From positions 1 to 9,330 of the forward strand of contig JALWYT010000011.1 in assembly GCA_026992705.1 (NCBI GenBank): 9,330 nt of DNA, read 5' to 3'. This DNA comes from Thiotrichaceae bacterium (GTDB lineage Bacteria > Pseudomonadota > Gammaproteobacteria > Thiotrichales > Thiotrichaceae). The position numbers and the translations under genes are program-made. The notes under the pieces are model-generated. The model was not told the DNA's origin and made no database searches. It worked only from the letters and a program-made list of their open reading frames with translations. This document shows, piece after piece, positions 1 to 6,479 of the stretch (positions are counted from its first letter, which is position 1; every line of letters begins with the position of its first letter).

Positions 1-24
1 CATAATTACTATAGAAAAATAAGA

Positions 25-39
25 TCATAGCCCCTATGA
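25..39 (-). terminator. weak candidate terminator hairpin downstream of thioredoxin
   Basis: Two perfect 6-base arms (TCATAG / CTATGA) flank a 3-base loop. Read on the minus strand, the hairpin is followed by the U-rich run TCTTATTTTTCT, which is the layout of an intrinsic terminator for transcription leaving the thioredoxin gene. The stem is short and has only two G-C pairs, so it may be a chance structure. The longer inverted repeat at 89-130 lies between it and the gene. Confidence 0.25.
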
Positions 40-88
40 AATACAATATGTAGAAAATTTTACACTGTATTATCATATTAAATATATG

Positions 89-130
89 GTTATTACCTGT
101 ATTTTGCAAATGCAATATACAGGTTATGAC
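89..130. repeat. long imperfect inverted repeat (hairpin) downstream of thioredoxin
   Basis: Bases 89-108 pair with 111-130: 20 positions with two T-T mismatches (103/116 and 94/125) and one G-T pair (91/128). Only AA separates the arms, so the real loop would be somewhat larger. The core arms are ACCTGTATTTTGCA and TGCAATATACAGGT. It starts 66 bases past the thioredoxin stop codon. It has no clean U-tract on either side, so it is not a textbook terminator. It could be a processing or stability hairpin at the 3' end of the thioredoxin mRNA, or one copy of a dispersed palindromic repeat. Confidence 0.6.
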
Positions 131-195
131 AACAATAAACTACTAGAGATAATTCTTAAACAATATAAAAACAAGGTATAAACAGAAAATTTAGT

Positions 196-576
196 TTATT
201 TATTCGCTTCTGCTTCTTTTTGCTTGATCTCTGCATGGACTTTTTCCATATCAACAGCACGGACTTGTCCAATTAACTCAACTAATTGTGATTCATTAAG
301 CATACCAGGCTGTGCAAATAGGACGACCTGCTCACGAAATACCATCAACGTAGGAATTGAACGAATCTGGAAGTGTGCAGCAAGCTCTTGTTCTACTTCG
401 GTGTTTACTTTAGCAAAGACAATATCACTAAACTCTTCCTTGTCTGAAACTGCTTCAAAAATTGGACCAAATGATTTACATGGACCACACCATTCTGCCC
501 AGAAATCAATGATTACAATATCATTTCCAGTGATTGTTGCTTCAAAAGCATCACCTGTTAGATCAATAGTTGCCAC
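196..576 (-). CDS. thioredoxin-family protein
   Basis: A 126-residue cytoplasmic thioredoxin-fold protein, probably a dithiol-disulfide oxidoreductase that reduces protein disulfides. The active site WCGPC is at residues 29-33, preceded by the classic buried Asp24 in IIDFWAEW, and the cis-proline loop is SIPT with Pro75. There is no signal peptide. At 126 residues it is longer than a minimal thioredoxin of about 108; the extra length is a charged, probably helical C-terminal tail (VDMEKVHAEIKQKEAEANK) of unknown role. The start codon is GTG (574-576), chosen because AAGGAG lies 6 bases upstream and because the fold begins at once. It is a single-gene unit with its own likely promoter at 611-639. 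It is not the canonical trxA by length, so no symbol is given. The family call is very secure; the physiological partner is unknown. Confidence 0.95.
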   Translation of the reverse strand: MATIDLTGDAFEATITGNDIVIIDFWAEWCGPCKSFGPIFEAVSDKEEFSDIVFAKVNTEVEQELAAHFQIRSIPTLMVFREQVVLFAQPGMLNESQLVELIGQVRAVDMEKVHAEIKQKEAEANK

Positions 577-610
577 TATACTCTCCTTAATATAATTAAT
601 TCATAGATGA

Positions 611-639
611 AATATAAGCTTTTGCTAATATTTTAGCAA
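611..639 (-). promoter_or_regulatory. putative sigma70 promoter of the thioredoxin gene
   Basis: On the minus strand TTGCTA (634-639) and TATATT (611-616) are separated by exactly 17 bases, with 4/6 and 5/6 matches to TTGACA and TATAAT. The predicted start of transcription near 604 would give a leader of about 28 bases carrying the AAGGAG ribosome binding site. The -35 box and spacer lie inside the palindrome at 622-639, so a protein bound there could block the promoter. This is inferred from sequence only. Confidence 0.4.
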
Positions 640-684
640 TGAGAAAATCGTATAGTGACGATATAACCGTTGCTAGTATTAGCA
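622..684. repeat. two related short palindromes upstream of thioredoxin
   Basis: The first palindrome (622-639) has perfect 7-base arms, TTGCTAA and TTAGCAA, around TATT. The second (670-684) begins TTGCTAGTATTAGCA and contains perfect 5-base arms TGCTA and TAGCA around GTAT. They share the TTGCTA...TAGCA pattern and start 48 bases apart. The first overlaps the predicted thioredoxin promoter. This looks like a pair of operator half-site palindromes, but chance is possible in AT-rich DNA. Confidence 0.4.
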
Positions 685-689
685 GGATT

Positions 690-727
690 GGAGGGGGCTA
701 TTTCAAGATAGCCTCTCCTATTTTTAA
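690..727 (+). terminator. strong hairpin with a U-tract on the plus strand
   Basis: Arms 690-701 and 708-718 (GGAGGGGGCTAT against ATAGCCTCTCC) pair with one bulge and one imperfect position around the loop TTCAAG. On the plus strand the stem is followed by TATTTTTAAC, giving the form of an intrinsic terminator. It lies 36 bases past the ubiX stop, so it probably ends the mpl-ubiX transcript as well, but on that strand no U-run follows the stem. No plus-strand gene is visible upstream for it to end. Confidence 0.5.
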
Positions 728-753
728 CATTCTAACAATACAGAAGCTTATTT

Positions 754-1359
754 CTATTCTCCCCATGTGGGTAGTAGCTGATGGGTAATACCTAAATGCT
801 CTAGCAAGCGAGCGACGATAAAATCAATAATATCTTCCAGTGTTTCAGGTTTGTGATAAAATCCTGGATTAGCGGGCATAATGGTTGCACCCATGCGAGC
901 CAGTTTGAGCATATTTTCAAGGTGAATTTCGGAAAAGGGCGTTTCACGCACGACAAGAATCACTTGCTTTTTTTCTTTGAGCGCAACATCAGCCGCCCGT
1001 TCCAATAAATTACGGCTACTGCCTACGGCAATGGCTGATAATGTCCCCGTTGTGCAAGGGCAAATAACGGTTGCATCTGCCACGCCTGAGCCACTGGCGA
1101 TGGGAGCCATCCATTGCTCTTTTTCAAAGACCTGTAATTGTCCCGCATTGGCTGAGTATTTTTCAGCTAAATAACTTGCAATATCTTTAGCCCGTGAGGG
1201 AAGCTGCAAGTCGGTTTCCATATTGATAACGATTTGGGCAGGGCGAGATAGCAATAGATAGACATTGACATTGGCTTTGATTAACTCTTCTAGCAACCGT
1301 AAGCCATATTGAGCACCTGATGCACCTGTCATAATCAGTGTAACGGTTTTAACGCTCAT
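754..1359 (-). CDS. ubiX: UbiX flavin prenyltransferase
   Basis: A 201-residue cytoplasmic enzyme that joins a dimethylallyl group to reduced FMN, making the prenylated FMN cofactor needed by the decarboxylase UbiD in ubiquinone synthesis. The flavoprotein fold opens with the FMN loop TGASGA (residues 11-16). It continues with the CPCTTGTLSAIA stretch (100-111), then GSSRNLLERAADV, then the VVRETP segment with Arg138-Glu139, and Tyr168 followed by Arg184 near the prenyl-phosphate site by family comparison. Length matches the family. It is the second gene of an operon behind mpl, with only 3 bases between the mpl stop and this ATG and no strong ribosome binding site, so translation is probably coupled. 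ubiD is not in the window. I recall the mpl-ubiX pairing from pseudomonads. Confidence 0.96.
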   Translation of the reverse strand: MSVKTVTLIMTGASGAQYGLRLLEELIKANVNVYLLLSRPAQIVINMETDLQLPSRAKDIASYLAEKYSANAGQLQVFEKEQWMAPIASGSGVADATVICPCTTGTLSAIAVGSSRNLLERAADVALKEKKQVILVVRETPFSEIHLENMLKLARMGATIMPANPGFYHKPETLEDIIDFIVARLLEHLGITHQLLPTWGE

Positions 1360-1362
1360 GAC

Positions 1363-2724
1363 TTAGCTTGCTAATTTAGTCAGTAATTTGTCATGGATAC
1401 CTTCAAAGCCGCCATTACTCATCACTAAAATATGATCACCAGCTTGAGCATTGTCGGAAATATATTGAACAATGGCATCGACGCTATTCATCAAATGACC
1501 TTGATTTTTCAAGCCTGCGATGACCGTATCCATATCCCAATCTAAGCCTTCTGGTTGATACAGCAACACTTGGTCGGATGCGGTTAATGAGTTGGCAATT
1601 TTATCTTTGTGCATTCCCATTCGCATGGTATTAGAACGCGGCTCAAGAATAGCAATAATACGGGCATCGCCAACGCTTGCTCGTAGCCCATTTAATGTAG
1701 TGGCGATTGCCGTTGGATGATGAGCAAAGTCATCATAAACGCGAACACCTCTAGCTTCTCCGCGTAGCTGCATTCGCCGTTTAACGCCTTTGAATTCAGA
1801 TAAAGCAGCAATCGACGTTTCAACAGGTACACCAGCATGACGAGCGGCTGCAATGGCGGCTAAACCATTGCTAACATTGTGCGTACCTAGTTCATTCCAG
1901 CTCACTATGCCTTGTTGCTGATTTTTAAACAAAACAGCAAATTCTGAGCCATCGGCTTGAAGATATTGTGCTGACCATGTGGCATTGGCATCACTGCCTG
2001 AAAAGGACTCTTTAGGTGTCCAGTAACCCATTGCTAAGACATCATCCAGATTGCTTTCAGTTGCATTATTAATAATCAAGCCTTCGCTGGGAATTGTGCG
2101 AACAAGATGATGAAACTGTGTTTTAATTGCCTGTAAATCAGGGAAAATATCGGCATGATCAAATTCTAAATTATTAAGAATAGCGGTTCGTGGGTGATAA
2201 TGAACAAATTTAGACCGCTTATCGAAAAAAGCCGTGTCGTATTCATCCGCTTCAACGACAAAAAAAGGCGAATCCCCCAAGCGGGCAGATACACCAAAAT
2301 TCTCTGGCACACCGCCAATTAAAAACCCAGGCTTTAGTCCTGCATACTCTAAAATCCATGCCAACATGCTGGAAGTGGTGGTTTTGCCATGTGTTCCTGC
2401 AACTGCTAGCACCCAACGGTTCTTCAAAACATTCTCATGCAACCACTGTGGACCTGAGGTGTAATTAAGATTGCGGTTTAGCATCGACTCTACCGCATCA
2501 ATACCACGCTTCATCGCATTGCCAACAACAATGCAATCATCACCTTCGCTTAAATGCTCGGCTGTATAGCCATTTAAAATCTCCACCCCCTGTTCTTCAA
2601 GCATAGTACTCATCGGCGGATAAACATTCGCATCCGAACCACTGACTTCAACACCTGATTCACGAGCAAGTAAAGCAATCCCACCCATAAAGGTTCCACA
2701 GATACCCAAGATATGTATTTTCAT
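1363..2724 (-). CDS. mpl: Mpl, UDP-N-acetylmuramate:tripeptide ligase (murein recycling)
   Basis: A 453-residue cytoplasmic Mur-type ligase that uses ATP to attach L-alanyl-gamma-D-glutamyl-meso-diaminopimelate, recovered from old cell wall, directly to UDP-MurNAc, feeding recycled peptide back into peptidoglycan synthesis. The N-terminal UDP-binding domain begins HILGICGTFMGG (residues 4-15), where Mpl differs from MurC. The ATP loop is AGTHGKTTT (109-117), followed by VEADEYDTAFFDKRSKF and NNLEFDHADIF in the central domain, VYDDFAHHPTAI and LEPRSNTM in the C-terminal domain, and a VMSNGGFEGIHDKL ending typical of Mpl. Length is normal. The ATG is supported by AGGAA about 7 bases upstream. 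It is the first gene of the mpl-ubiX operon; its presence implies a diaminopimelate-type wall. Confidence 0.96.
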   Translation of the reverse strand: MKIHILGICGTFMGGIALLARESGVEVSGSDANVYPPMSTMLEEQGVEILNGYTAEHLSEGDDCIVVGNAMKRGIDAVESMLNRNLNYTSGPQWLHENVLKNRWVLAVAGTHGKTTTSSMLAWILEYAGLKPGFLIGGVPENFGVSARLGDSPFFVVEADEYDTAFFDKRSKFVHYHPRTAILNNLEFDHADIFPDLQAIKTQFHHLVRTIPSEGLIINNATESNLDDVLAMGYWTPKESFSGSDANATWSAQYLQADGSEFAVLFKNQQQGIVSWNELGTHNVSNGLAAIAAARHAGVPVETSIAALSEFKGVKRRMQLRGEARGVRVYDDFAHHPTAIATTLNGLRASVGDARIIAILEPRSNTMRMGMHKDKIANSLTASDQVLLYQPEGLDWDMDTVIAGLKNQGHLMNSVDAIVQYISDNAQAGDHILVMSNGGFEGIHDKLLTKLAS

Positions 2725-2755
2725 TATTATTCCTAGTCAATCATTGATAGCAGGA

Positions 2756-2784
2756 ATGTTACACAGTGTTTTAAGCTTGGGCAA
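2756..2784 (-). promoter_or_regulatory. possible promoter of mpl-ubiX
   Basis: On the minus strand TTGCCC (2779-2784) and TAACAT (2756-2761) are spaced by 17 bases, each matching 4 of 6 consensus positions. Transcription would begin near 2749, giving a leader of about 25 bases. The match is modest. It is the best sigma70-like pair I found in the 173-base divergent spacer between mpl and the small gene at 2898. Confidence 0.28.
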
Positions 2785-2897
2785 ATAAGGAAAGCCACTC
2801 AGACCATATAAACAATAATCACAGCATTGTATCGAAAATATCATGCAACGTAACCCACATTGCTGTCTGAAAATATAAGCAAACCAAGGAGGGAACT

Positions 2898-3071
2898 ATG
2901 AAAGAACTTTTTATACTAGCAGGACTACTTGTCATCATCATTCCTGTTTCAACTTATTGGGGAATATTAGCTAAAAAAATTGTTGATGATAAAGAACTAA
3001 CGAATGATACAGGAATTAATGTAGAACTTTGCCAATCAAAATATGGGAGTAACTATCCAATATGTAGCTAA
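2898..3071 (+). CDS. small single-pass membrane protein, 57 residues, unknown function
   Basis: I do not recognise this protein. The reading frame runs from ATG at 2898 to TAA at 3069-3071. It is preceded by AAGGAGGG (2886-2893) four bases before the ATG, one of the best ribosome binding sites in the window, which is the main reason to call it a gene. The protein starts MKE, has a hydrophobic stretch at about residues 4-25 (LFILAGLLVIIIPVSTYWGIL) that can span the membrane once, then a polar tail of about 32 residues starting AKKIVDDKE. The tail has two cysteines, Cys45 and Cys56, close to the C-terminus. The lysines just after the hydrophobic stretch favour a cytoplasmic tail by the positive-inside rule; if the tail were periplasmic instead, the cysteines could form a disulfide. 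It stands alone between the divergent mpl and the convergent tgt. No clear promoter was found. Confidence 0.7.
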   Translation: MKELFILAGLLVIIIPVSTYWGILAKKIVDDKELTNDTGINVELCQSKYGSNYPICS

Positions 3072-3101
3072 CTAAGCGGTTAGTAGTGTAAAAATAATTA
3101 A

Positions 3102-4214
3102 TCACTTATTAAGTCCATAAGCATCATAAAACGCTGTAATAAAATCTGCAAATTGATTATTTTCAATGGCTTGTCGAATATTTCGCATGAGTTCTTGGTA
3201 ATAATGGAGATTATGAATGGTATTGAGCCTTGCTCCTAGAATTTCTTGGCATTTATCTAAATGTCGCAAATAGGCGCGTGAATAGTTTTGGCAGGTGTAG
3301 CAAGCACATTGTTCATCAATGGGTTTGGTATCGAAACGGTGCTTGGCGTTGCGGATTTTTAATGTGCCGTTGCGAGTGAATAAATAACCATTGCGGGCAT
3401 TGCGAGTTGGTATTACGCAATCAAACATATCAATGCCACGTTTGACCGATTCAACAATATCTTCTGGCTTGCCGACTCCCATTAAGTAACGCGGGCGATT
3501 TTCTGGCAATAAGGGGGTTGTGGTTTCGAGCACATGGTCTCTTTCATGCTTGGGTTCACCAACGGATAAGCCGCCGATTGCATAGCCATCAAAGCCGATT
3601 TCCATCAATGCCTGAGCAGAGATTTTGCGTAAATCGTCATACATGCCGCCTTGCACAATACCAAACAGCGCTGCGGGGTTATCCGCATGGGCTTGCTTAC
3701 TTCGCGCTGCCCAACGCAGTGATAATTCCATTGATTCACGGGCTTGTGTACGAGTGGCGGGATATGGAGTGCATTCATCGAAGATCATAACGATATCCGA
3801 GCCTAAGTCTCGCTGGATTTGCACGGAAACTTCAGGGCTTAACATAATCGGATGACCATCAATGGGTGAGCGGAATTTCACGCCTTCTTCAGTAATTTTT
3901 CGCATTTCTGCCAAGGAGAAGACTTGAAAACCACCAGAGTCAGTTAGGATGGGTTTATCCCAGTGCATAAAATCATGTAAATCACCGTGAGCCTTTACCA
4001 CATCTGTACCAGGGCGAAGGAATAGGTGGAAAGTATTGCCTAAAATAATTTCTGCTCCCATGCCTTGTAGCTCTTCAGCCGTCATGGATTTTACGGTTCC
4101 ATAGGTGCCGACGGGCATAAATGTGGGTGTCTCAATTTTACCACGAGGAAAAATAATCCTACCTCGACGAGCCTGTTGATCTGTGTTGAGTAAGCTAAAT
4201 TCCATATAAGACAT
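3102..4214 (-). CDS. tgt: tRNA-guanine transglycosylase (queuine tRNA-ribosyltransferase)
   Basis: A 370-residue enzyme that swaps guanine-34 for the queuosine precursor preQ1 in the anticodon of tRNAs for Asp, Asn, His and Tyr. The TIM-barrel carries TDSGGFQVFSL with Asp92 as the general acid/base, LFGIVQGGMYDDLR (183-196) in the substrate pocket, and the nucleophile Asp265 in MFDCVIPTRNARNG. The zinc site is complete: Cys303, Cys305, Cys308 and His334. Length is normal. The chosen ATG has AGGA 8 bases upstream; an in-frame ATG three codons later lacks a site. In many gammaproteobacteria tgt sits with queA, yajC and secDF; here it stands alone, convergent with the small gene at 2898 and divergent from the acyltransferase at 4385. 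Confidence 0.97.
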   Translation of the reverse strand: MSYMEFSLLNTDQQARRGRIIFPRGKIETPTFMPVGTYGTVKSMTAEELQGMGAEIILGNTFHLFLRPGTDVVKAHGDLHDFMHWDKPILTDSGGFQVFSLAEMRKITEEGVKFRSPIDGHPIMLSPEVSVQIQRDLGSDIVMIFDECTPYPATRTQARESMELSLRWAARSKQAHADNPAALFGIVQGGMYDDLRKISAQALMEIGFDGYAIGGLSVGEPKHERDHVLETTTPLLPENRPRYLMGVGKPEDIVESVKRGIDMFDCVIPTRNARNGYLFTRNGTLKIRNAKHRFDTKPIDEQCACYTCQNYSRAYLRHLDKCQEILGARLNTIHNLHYYQELMRNIRQAIENNQFADFITAFYDAYGLNK

Positions 4215-4267
4215 GTGGTCATTCCTAAAATTAAGTTTAGCGGCAAAGTTTACAAGGCATGGGTAAT

Positions 4268-4297
4268 ATTACAACCAAATACTAGCTTTCTTCTCAA
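4268..4297 (-). promoter_or_regulatory. putative sigma70 promoter of tgt
   Basis: On the minus strand TTGAGA (4292-4297) and TGTAAT (4268-4273) are separated by 18 bases, with 5/6 matches to each consensus box. Transcription would start near 4261, giving a leader of about 47 bases. The -10 box overlaps the perfect palindrome GTAATATTAC (4263-4272), and a second palindrome, GTTAAAATTTAAC (4301-4313), lies just upstream of the -35 box. Confidence 0.45.
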
Positions 4298-4384
4298 TCA
4301 GTTAAAATTTAACGATTATTCGACAAAATGCTTTCTCTGTATAACAATAGCCTCCCCAATTCACTAAACCCTAGTGTGAGTATT

Positions 4385-5530
4385 ATGTTTGCATCTGTAA
4401 CTAAGTTTCCTAATATTGACAATCATCATGAATTTATTCCAGAAGGCACTCAGCAGATTACCATACCACAAACCTTTATTATGAAACGAGGTGGAGTTTT
4501 ACCTGGGGTGACGATCGGTTACGAAACATGGGGGGAACTCAATTCAGATAAAAGTAATGTTATTTTACTATTTACAGGTTTATCACCAAATGCACATGCT
4601 GCATCAAACAAAAAGGATGTAAAACCCGGTTGGTGGGAACCCATGTTAGGTTCAGGTAAAGCGATTGATACCGATAAATATTATGTCATTTGTGTCAATT
4701 CATTAGGTAGTTGCTTTGGTTCTACAGGACCTGCATCAATCAACCCCGAAACTAAAAAAGCATGGCGTTTAGACTTCCCCGAATTATCTATTGAAGATAT
4801 TGCACATGCCGCTCACCTTGCCTTACAGCGTATGGGAATTACACATATTAACACGGTTATTGGAGCATCAATGGGCGGTATGACGAGTTTAGCCTATGTT
4901 CTACTTTTCCCGAATTCAGTAGAAAGAATGGTGATTATTTCAACGGCAGCCCACTCACTCCCTTTTTCCATCGCAATTCGCTCACTACAACGTGAAATGA
5001 TTTGCAAAGACTTAGACTGGATGGATGGCTATTATCCATTCGATAGGGAAACCTTATGCGGTATGCGAATGGCAAGAAAGCTTGGCATGGTAAGCTATCG
5101 TTCAGCTCATGAATGGGAACAACGTTTTGGTCGTGAACGTGTACCAGAGAACAAACGTAAAGAGAAAAATCCGTTTACCTCTGAATTTCAGATTGAATCT
5201 TACCTAGAATATAATGCCAATAAATTCACAGGACATTTTGATGCAAATTGTTATTTATATCTCTCCCGTGCAATCGACTGGTTTGATGCCTACGAATATG
5301 GTGAAAACTTAGCTGATGCCTTTTCACAAAATCAATTAAAAAGAACCTTAATCATTGGTGTCAACACTGATATTCTTTTCCCTGTACACCAACAAGAAGA
5401 AATCGCAACTGCTCTTAAAGCTAATAATGTCGACGTTGAGTATCATGCTTTCCCGAGTATCCAAGGTCATGATGCCTTTTTAGTGGACTATGATCGTTTT
5501 TACCCAACAGTTGAGAAGTTTTTGAAATAA
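4385..5530 (+). CDS. MetX-family acyltransferase, probably serine O-succinyltransferase
   Basis: A 381-residue alpha/beta-hydrolase-fold acyltransferase that moves an acyl group from CoA to an amino-acid hydroxyl. Members act on homoserine (methionine synthesis, metX) or on serine (cysteine synthesis). The fold is complete: oxyanion region NSLGSCFGSTGPASINP (105-121), nucleophile elbow GASMGGM with Ser162, then Asp329 in NTDILFP and His362 in QGHDAF. Several blocks match what I remember of Xanthomonas-type serine O-succinyltransferases rather than homoserine enzymes: MKRGG, RLDFPELSIEDIA (128-140), LPFSIAIRSLQRE (192-204), GMRMARKLG and NCYLYLSRAIDWFD. Substrate is therefore inferred and the common label 'homoserine O-acetyltransferase' may be wrong. 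The start at 4385 is chosen because family members begin shortly before the EFIPEGT block. An in-frame ATG at 4328 would add 19 unlikely residues and has no ribosome binding site. The site for 4385 is also weak (GTGAG). Single-gene unit, divergent from tgt and convergent with pilD. Confidence 0.88.
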   Translation: MFASVTKFPNIDNHHEFIPEGTQQITIPQTFIMKRGGVLPGVTIGYETWGELNSDKSNVILLFTGLSPNAHAASNKKDVKPGWWEPMLGSGKAIDTDKYYVICVNSLGSCFGSTGPASINPETKKAWRLDFPELSIEDIAHAAHLALQRMGITHINTVIGASMGGMTSLAYVLLFPNSVERMVIISTAAHSLPFSIAIRSLQREMICKDLDWMDGYYPFDRETLCGMRMARKLGMVSYRSAHEWEQRFGRERVPENKRKEKNPFTSEFQIESYLEYNANKFTGHFDANCYLYLSRAIDWFDAYEYGENLADAFSQNQLKRTLIIGVNTDILFPVHQQEEIATALKANNVDVEYHAFPSIQGHDAFLVDYDRFYPTVEKFLK

Positions 5531-5594
5531 TTTCATATCCTGTTAGGTAATCATAAAGCATTATTGTCCCCTATACTATTATCTTATGCTCCTG

Positions 5595-6467
5595 CTAACT
5601 AAATGCTAACTGCATCACCTGCCCGACTTCATTACGCCAAACAATTGCGATAAAGCCTGCAATGGCGAGCCAAGGACCAAAGGGGATGGGTTGACTGGCT
5701 TTGTTTTTTTGGATGATAAATAGCCAAATACTGCCAAGTATGGCTCCGAGTAGGGCTGAGCTCATAATGACGAAAGGTAGTATTTGCCAACCGCCCCATG
5801 CTCCGATTGCAGCGAGTAGTTTGAAATCACCATAGCCCATGCCTTCTTTATCTGTGATTAAGCGGAAAATGTGATAAACCGACCAGAGTGATAAATAGCC
5901 AAAGATTGCTCCGAGTACACTGCTTTCTAAATCAGTAAAGGTGTGATCAAGATTAATGACAATGCCTAACCATAATAAAGGGTAAGTAATATTATCAGGC
6001 AGGAACATGGTTTTGGCATCAATCATAAATAAGACGATTAATGCCCAAAGTAAAACAAGGCTAGCGAGCAGTTGCATTCCATAGCCAAATTTCCATGCCA
6101 GCATCACAGATAAAAGCATGGTGATGGTTTCAACTAATGGATATTCAATTGAGATTTTATGACGGCAAGAGGAGCATTTGCCGCGTAAAAATAAATAGCT
6201 AAGAACAGGAATATTTTCTAATGCGGCAATGCCATGCCCACAATGTGGACACTGCGAGCGTGGGGTAAGTATATTAAATGTTTCTTGGTTTTCATTATCG
6301 CTGTTTTCACCAAGCATTTCTTGGCAATCTTGCCGCCATGAGCGTTCTAGTATAATGGGTACACGGTAAATTACCGCATTTAAAAAACTCCCAATTAATA
6401 AAGTGAATATGCCAACAGTGATGAGTAATAAGGCAGTATTTTCTTGAAGTAATATTAAAATATCCAT
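5595..6467 (-). CDS. pilD: PilD prepilin peptidase / N-methyltransferase
   Basis: A 290-residue inner-membrane aspartic protease that cuts the leader from type IV prepilins (and type II secretion pseudopilins) and methylates the new N-terminus. The N-terminal methylase region has GSFLNAVIYRVP (26-37) and the zinc-type cysteines Cys73, Cys76, Cys98 and Cys101 around ENIPVLSYLFLRGKC. The peptidase aspartates are Asp150 in MIDAKTMFLPD and Asp214 in the GYGD motif. About seven or eight hydrophobic segments fit the family topology. The cytoplasmic loop at 45-68 is acidic and rich in Asn and Glu. It is the last gene of pilB-pilC-pilD, starting 12 bases after the pilC stop with an AGAGA-like ribosome binding site. 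The coaE and yacG genes that often follow pilD are absent; the convergent acyltransferase ends 64 bases away. Confidence 0.96.
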   Translation of the reverse strand: MDILILLQENTALLLITVGIFTLLIGSFLNAVIYRVPIILERSWRQDCQEMLGENSDNENQETFNILTPRSQCPHCGHGIAALENIPVLSYLFLRGKCSSCRHKISIEYPLVETITMLLSVMLAWKFGYGMQLLASLVLLWALIVLFMIDAKTMFLPDNITYPLLWLGIVINLDHTFTDLESSVLGAIFGYLSLWSVYHIFRLITDKEGMGYGDFKLLAAIGAWGGWQILPFVIMSSALLGAILGSIWLFIIQKNKASQPIPFGPWLAIAGFIAIVWRNEVGQVMQLAFS

Positions 6468-6479
6468 AAATTAAGTCTC

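Noticed and set aside
224..595. Plus-strand open frame of 123 codons opposite the thioredoxin gene
   Set aside because: It is antisense to a clear thioredoxin, is low in recognisable structure, and arises from codon composition. The same applies to shorter frames opposite ubiX, mpl, tgt and pilC.
3068..3084. Small inverted repeat ACTAA-GCGG-TTAGT between the small gene and tgt
   Set aside because: Only five base pairs, no U-tract on either strand, and it overlaps the stop codon of the small gene. Too weak to call a terminator for the convergent pair.
4215..4384. SAM or other sulfur-related riboswitch before the MetX-family gene
   Set aside because: I see no paired helices or conserved core of a known riboswitch in this leader, only two short AT palindromes.
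5531..5594. Nested repeats GTTAG...CTAAC and AGCAT...ATGCT between the acyltransferase and pilD
   Set aside because: The arms are five bases with long, unequal loops and no following U-run. A convergent terminator is expected here but I cannot support one.
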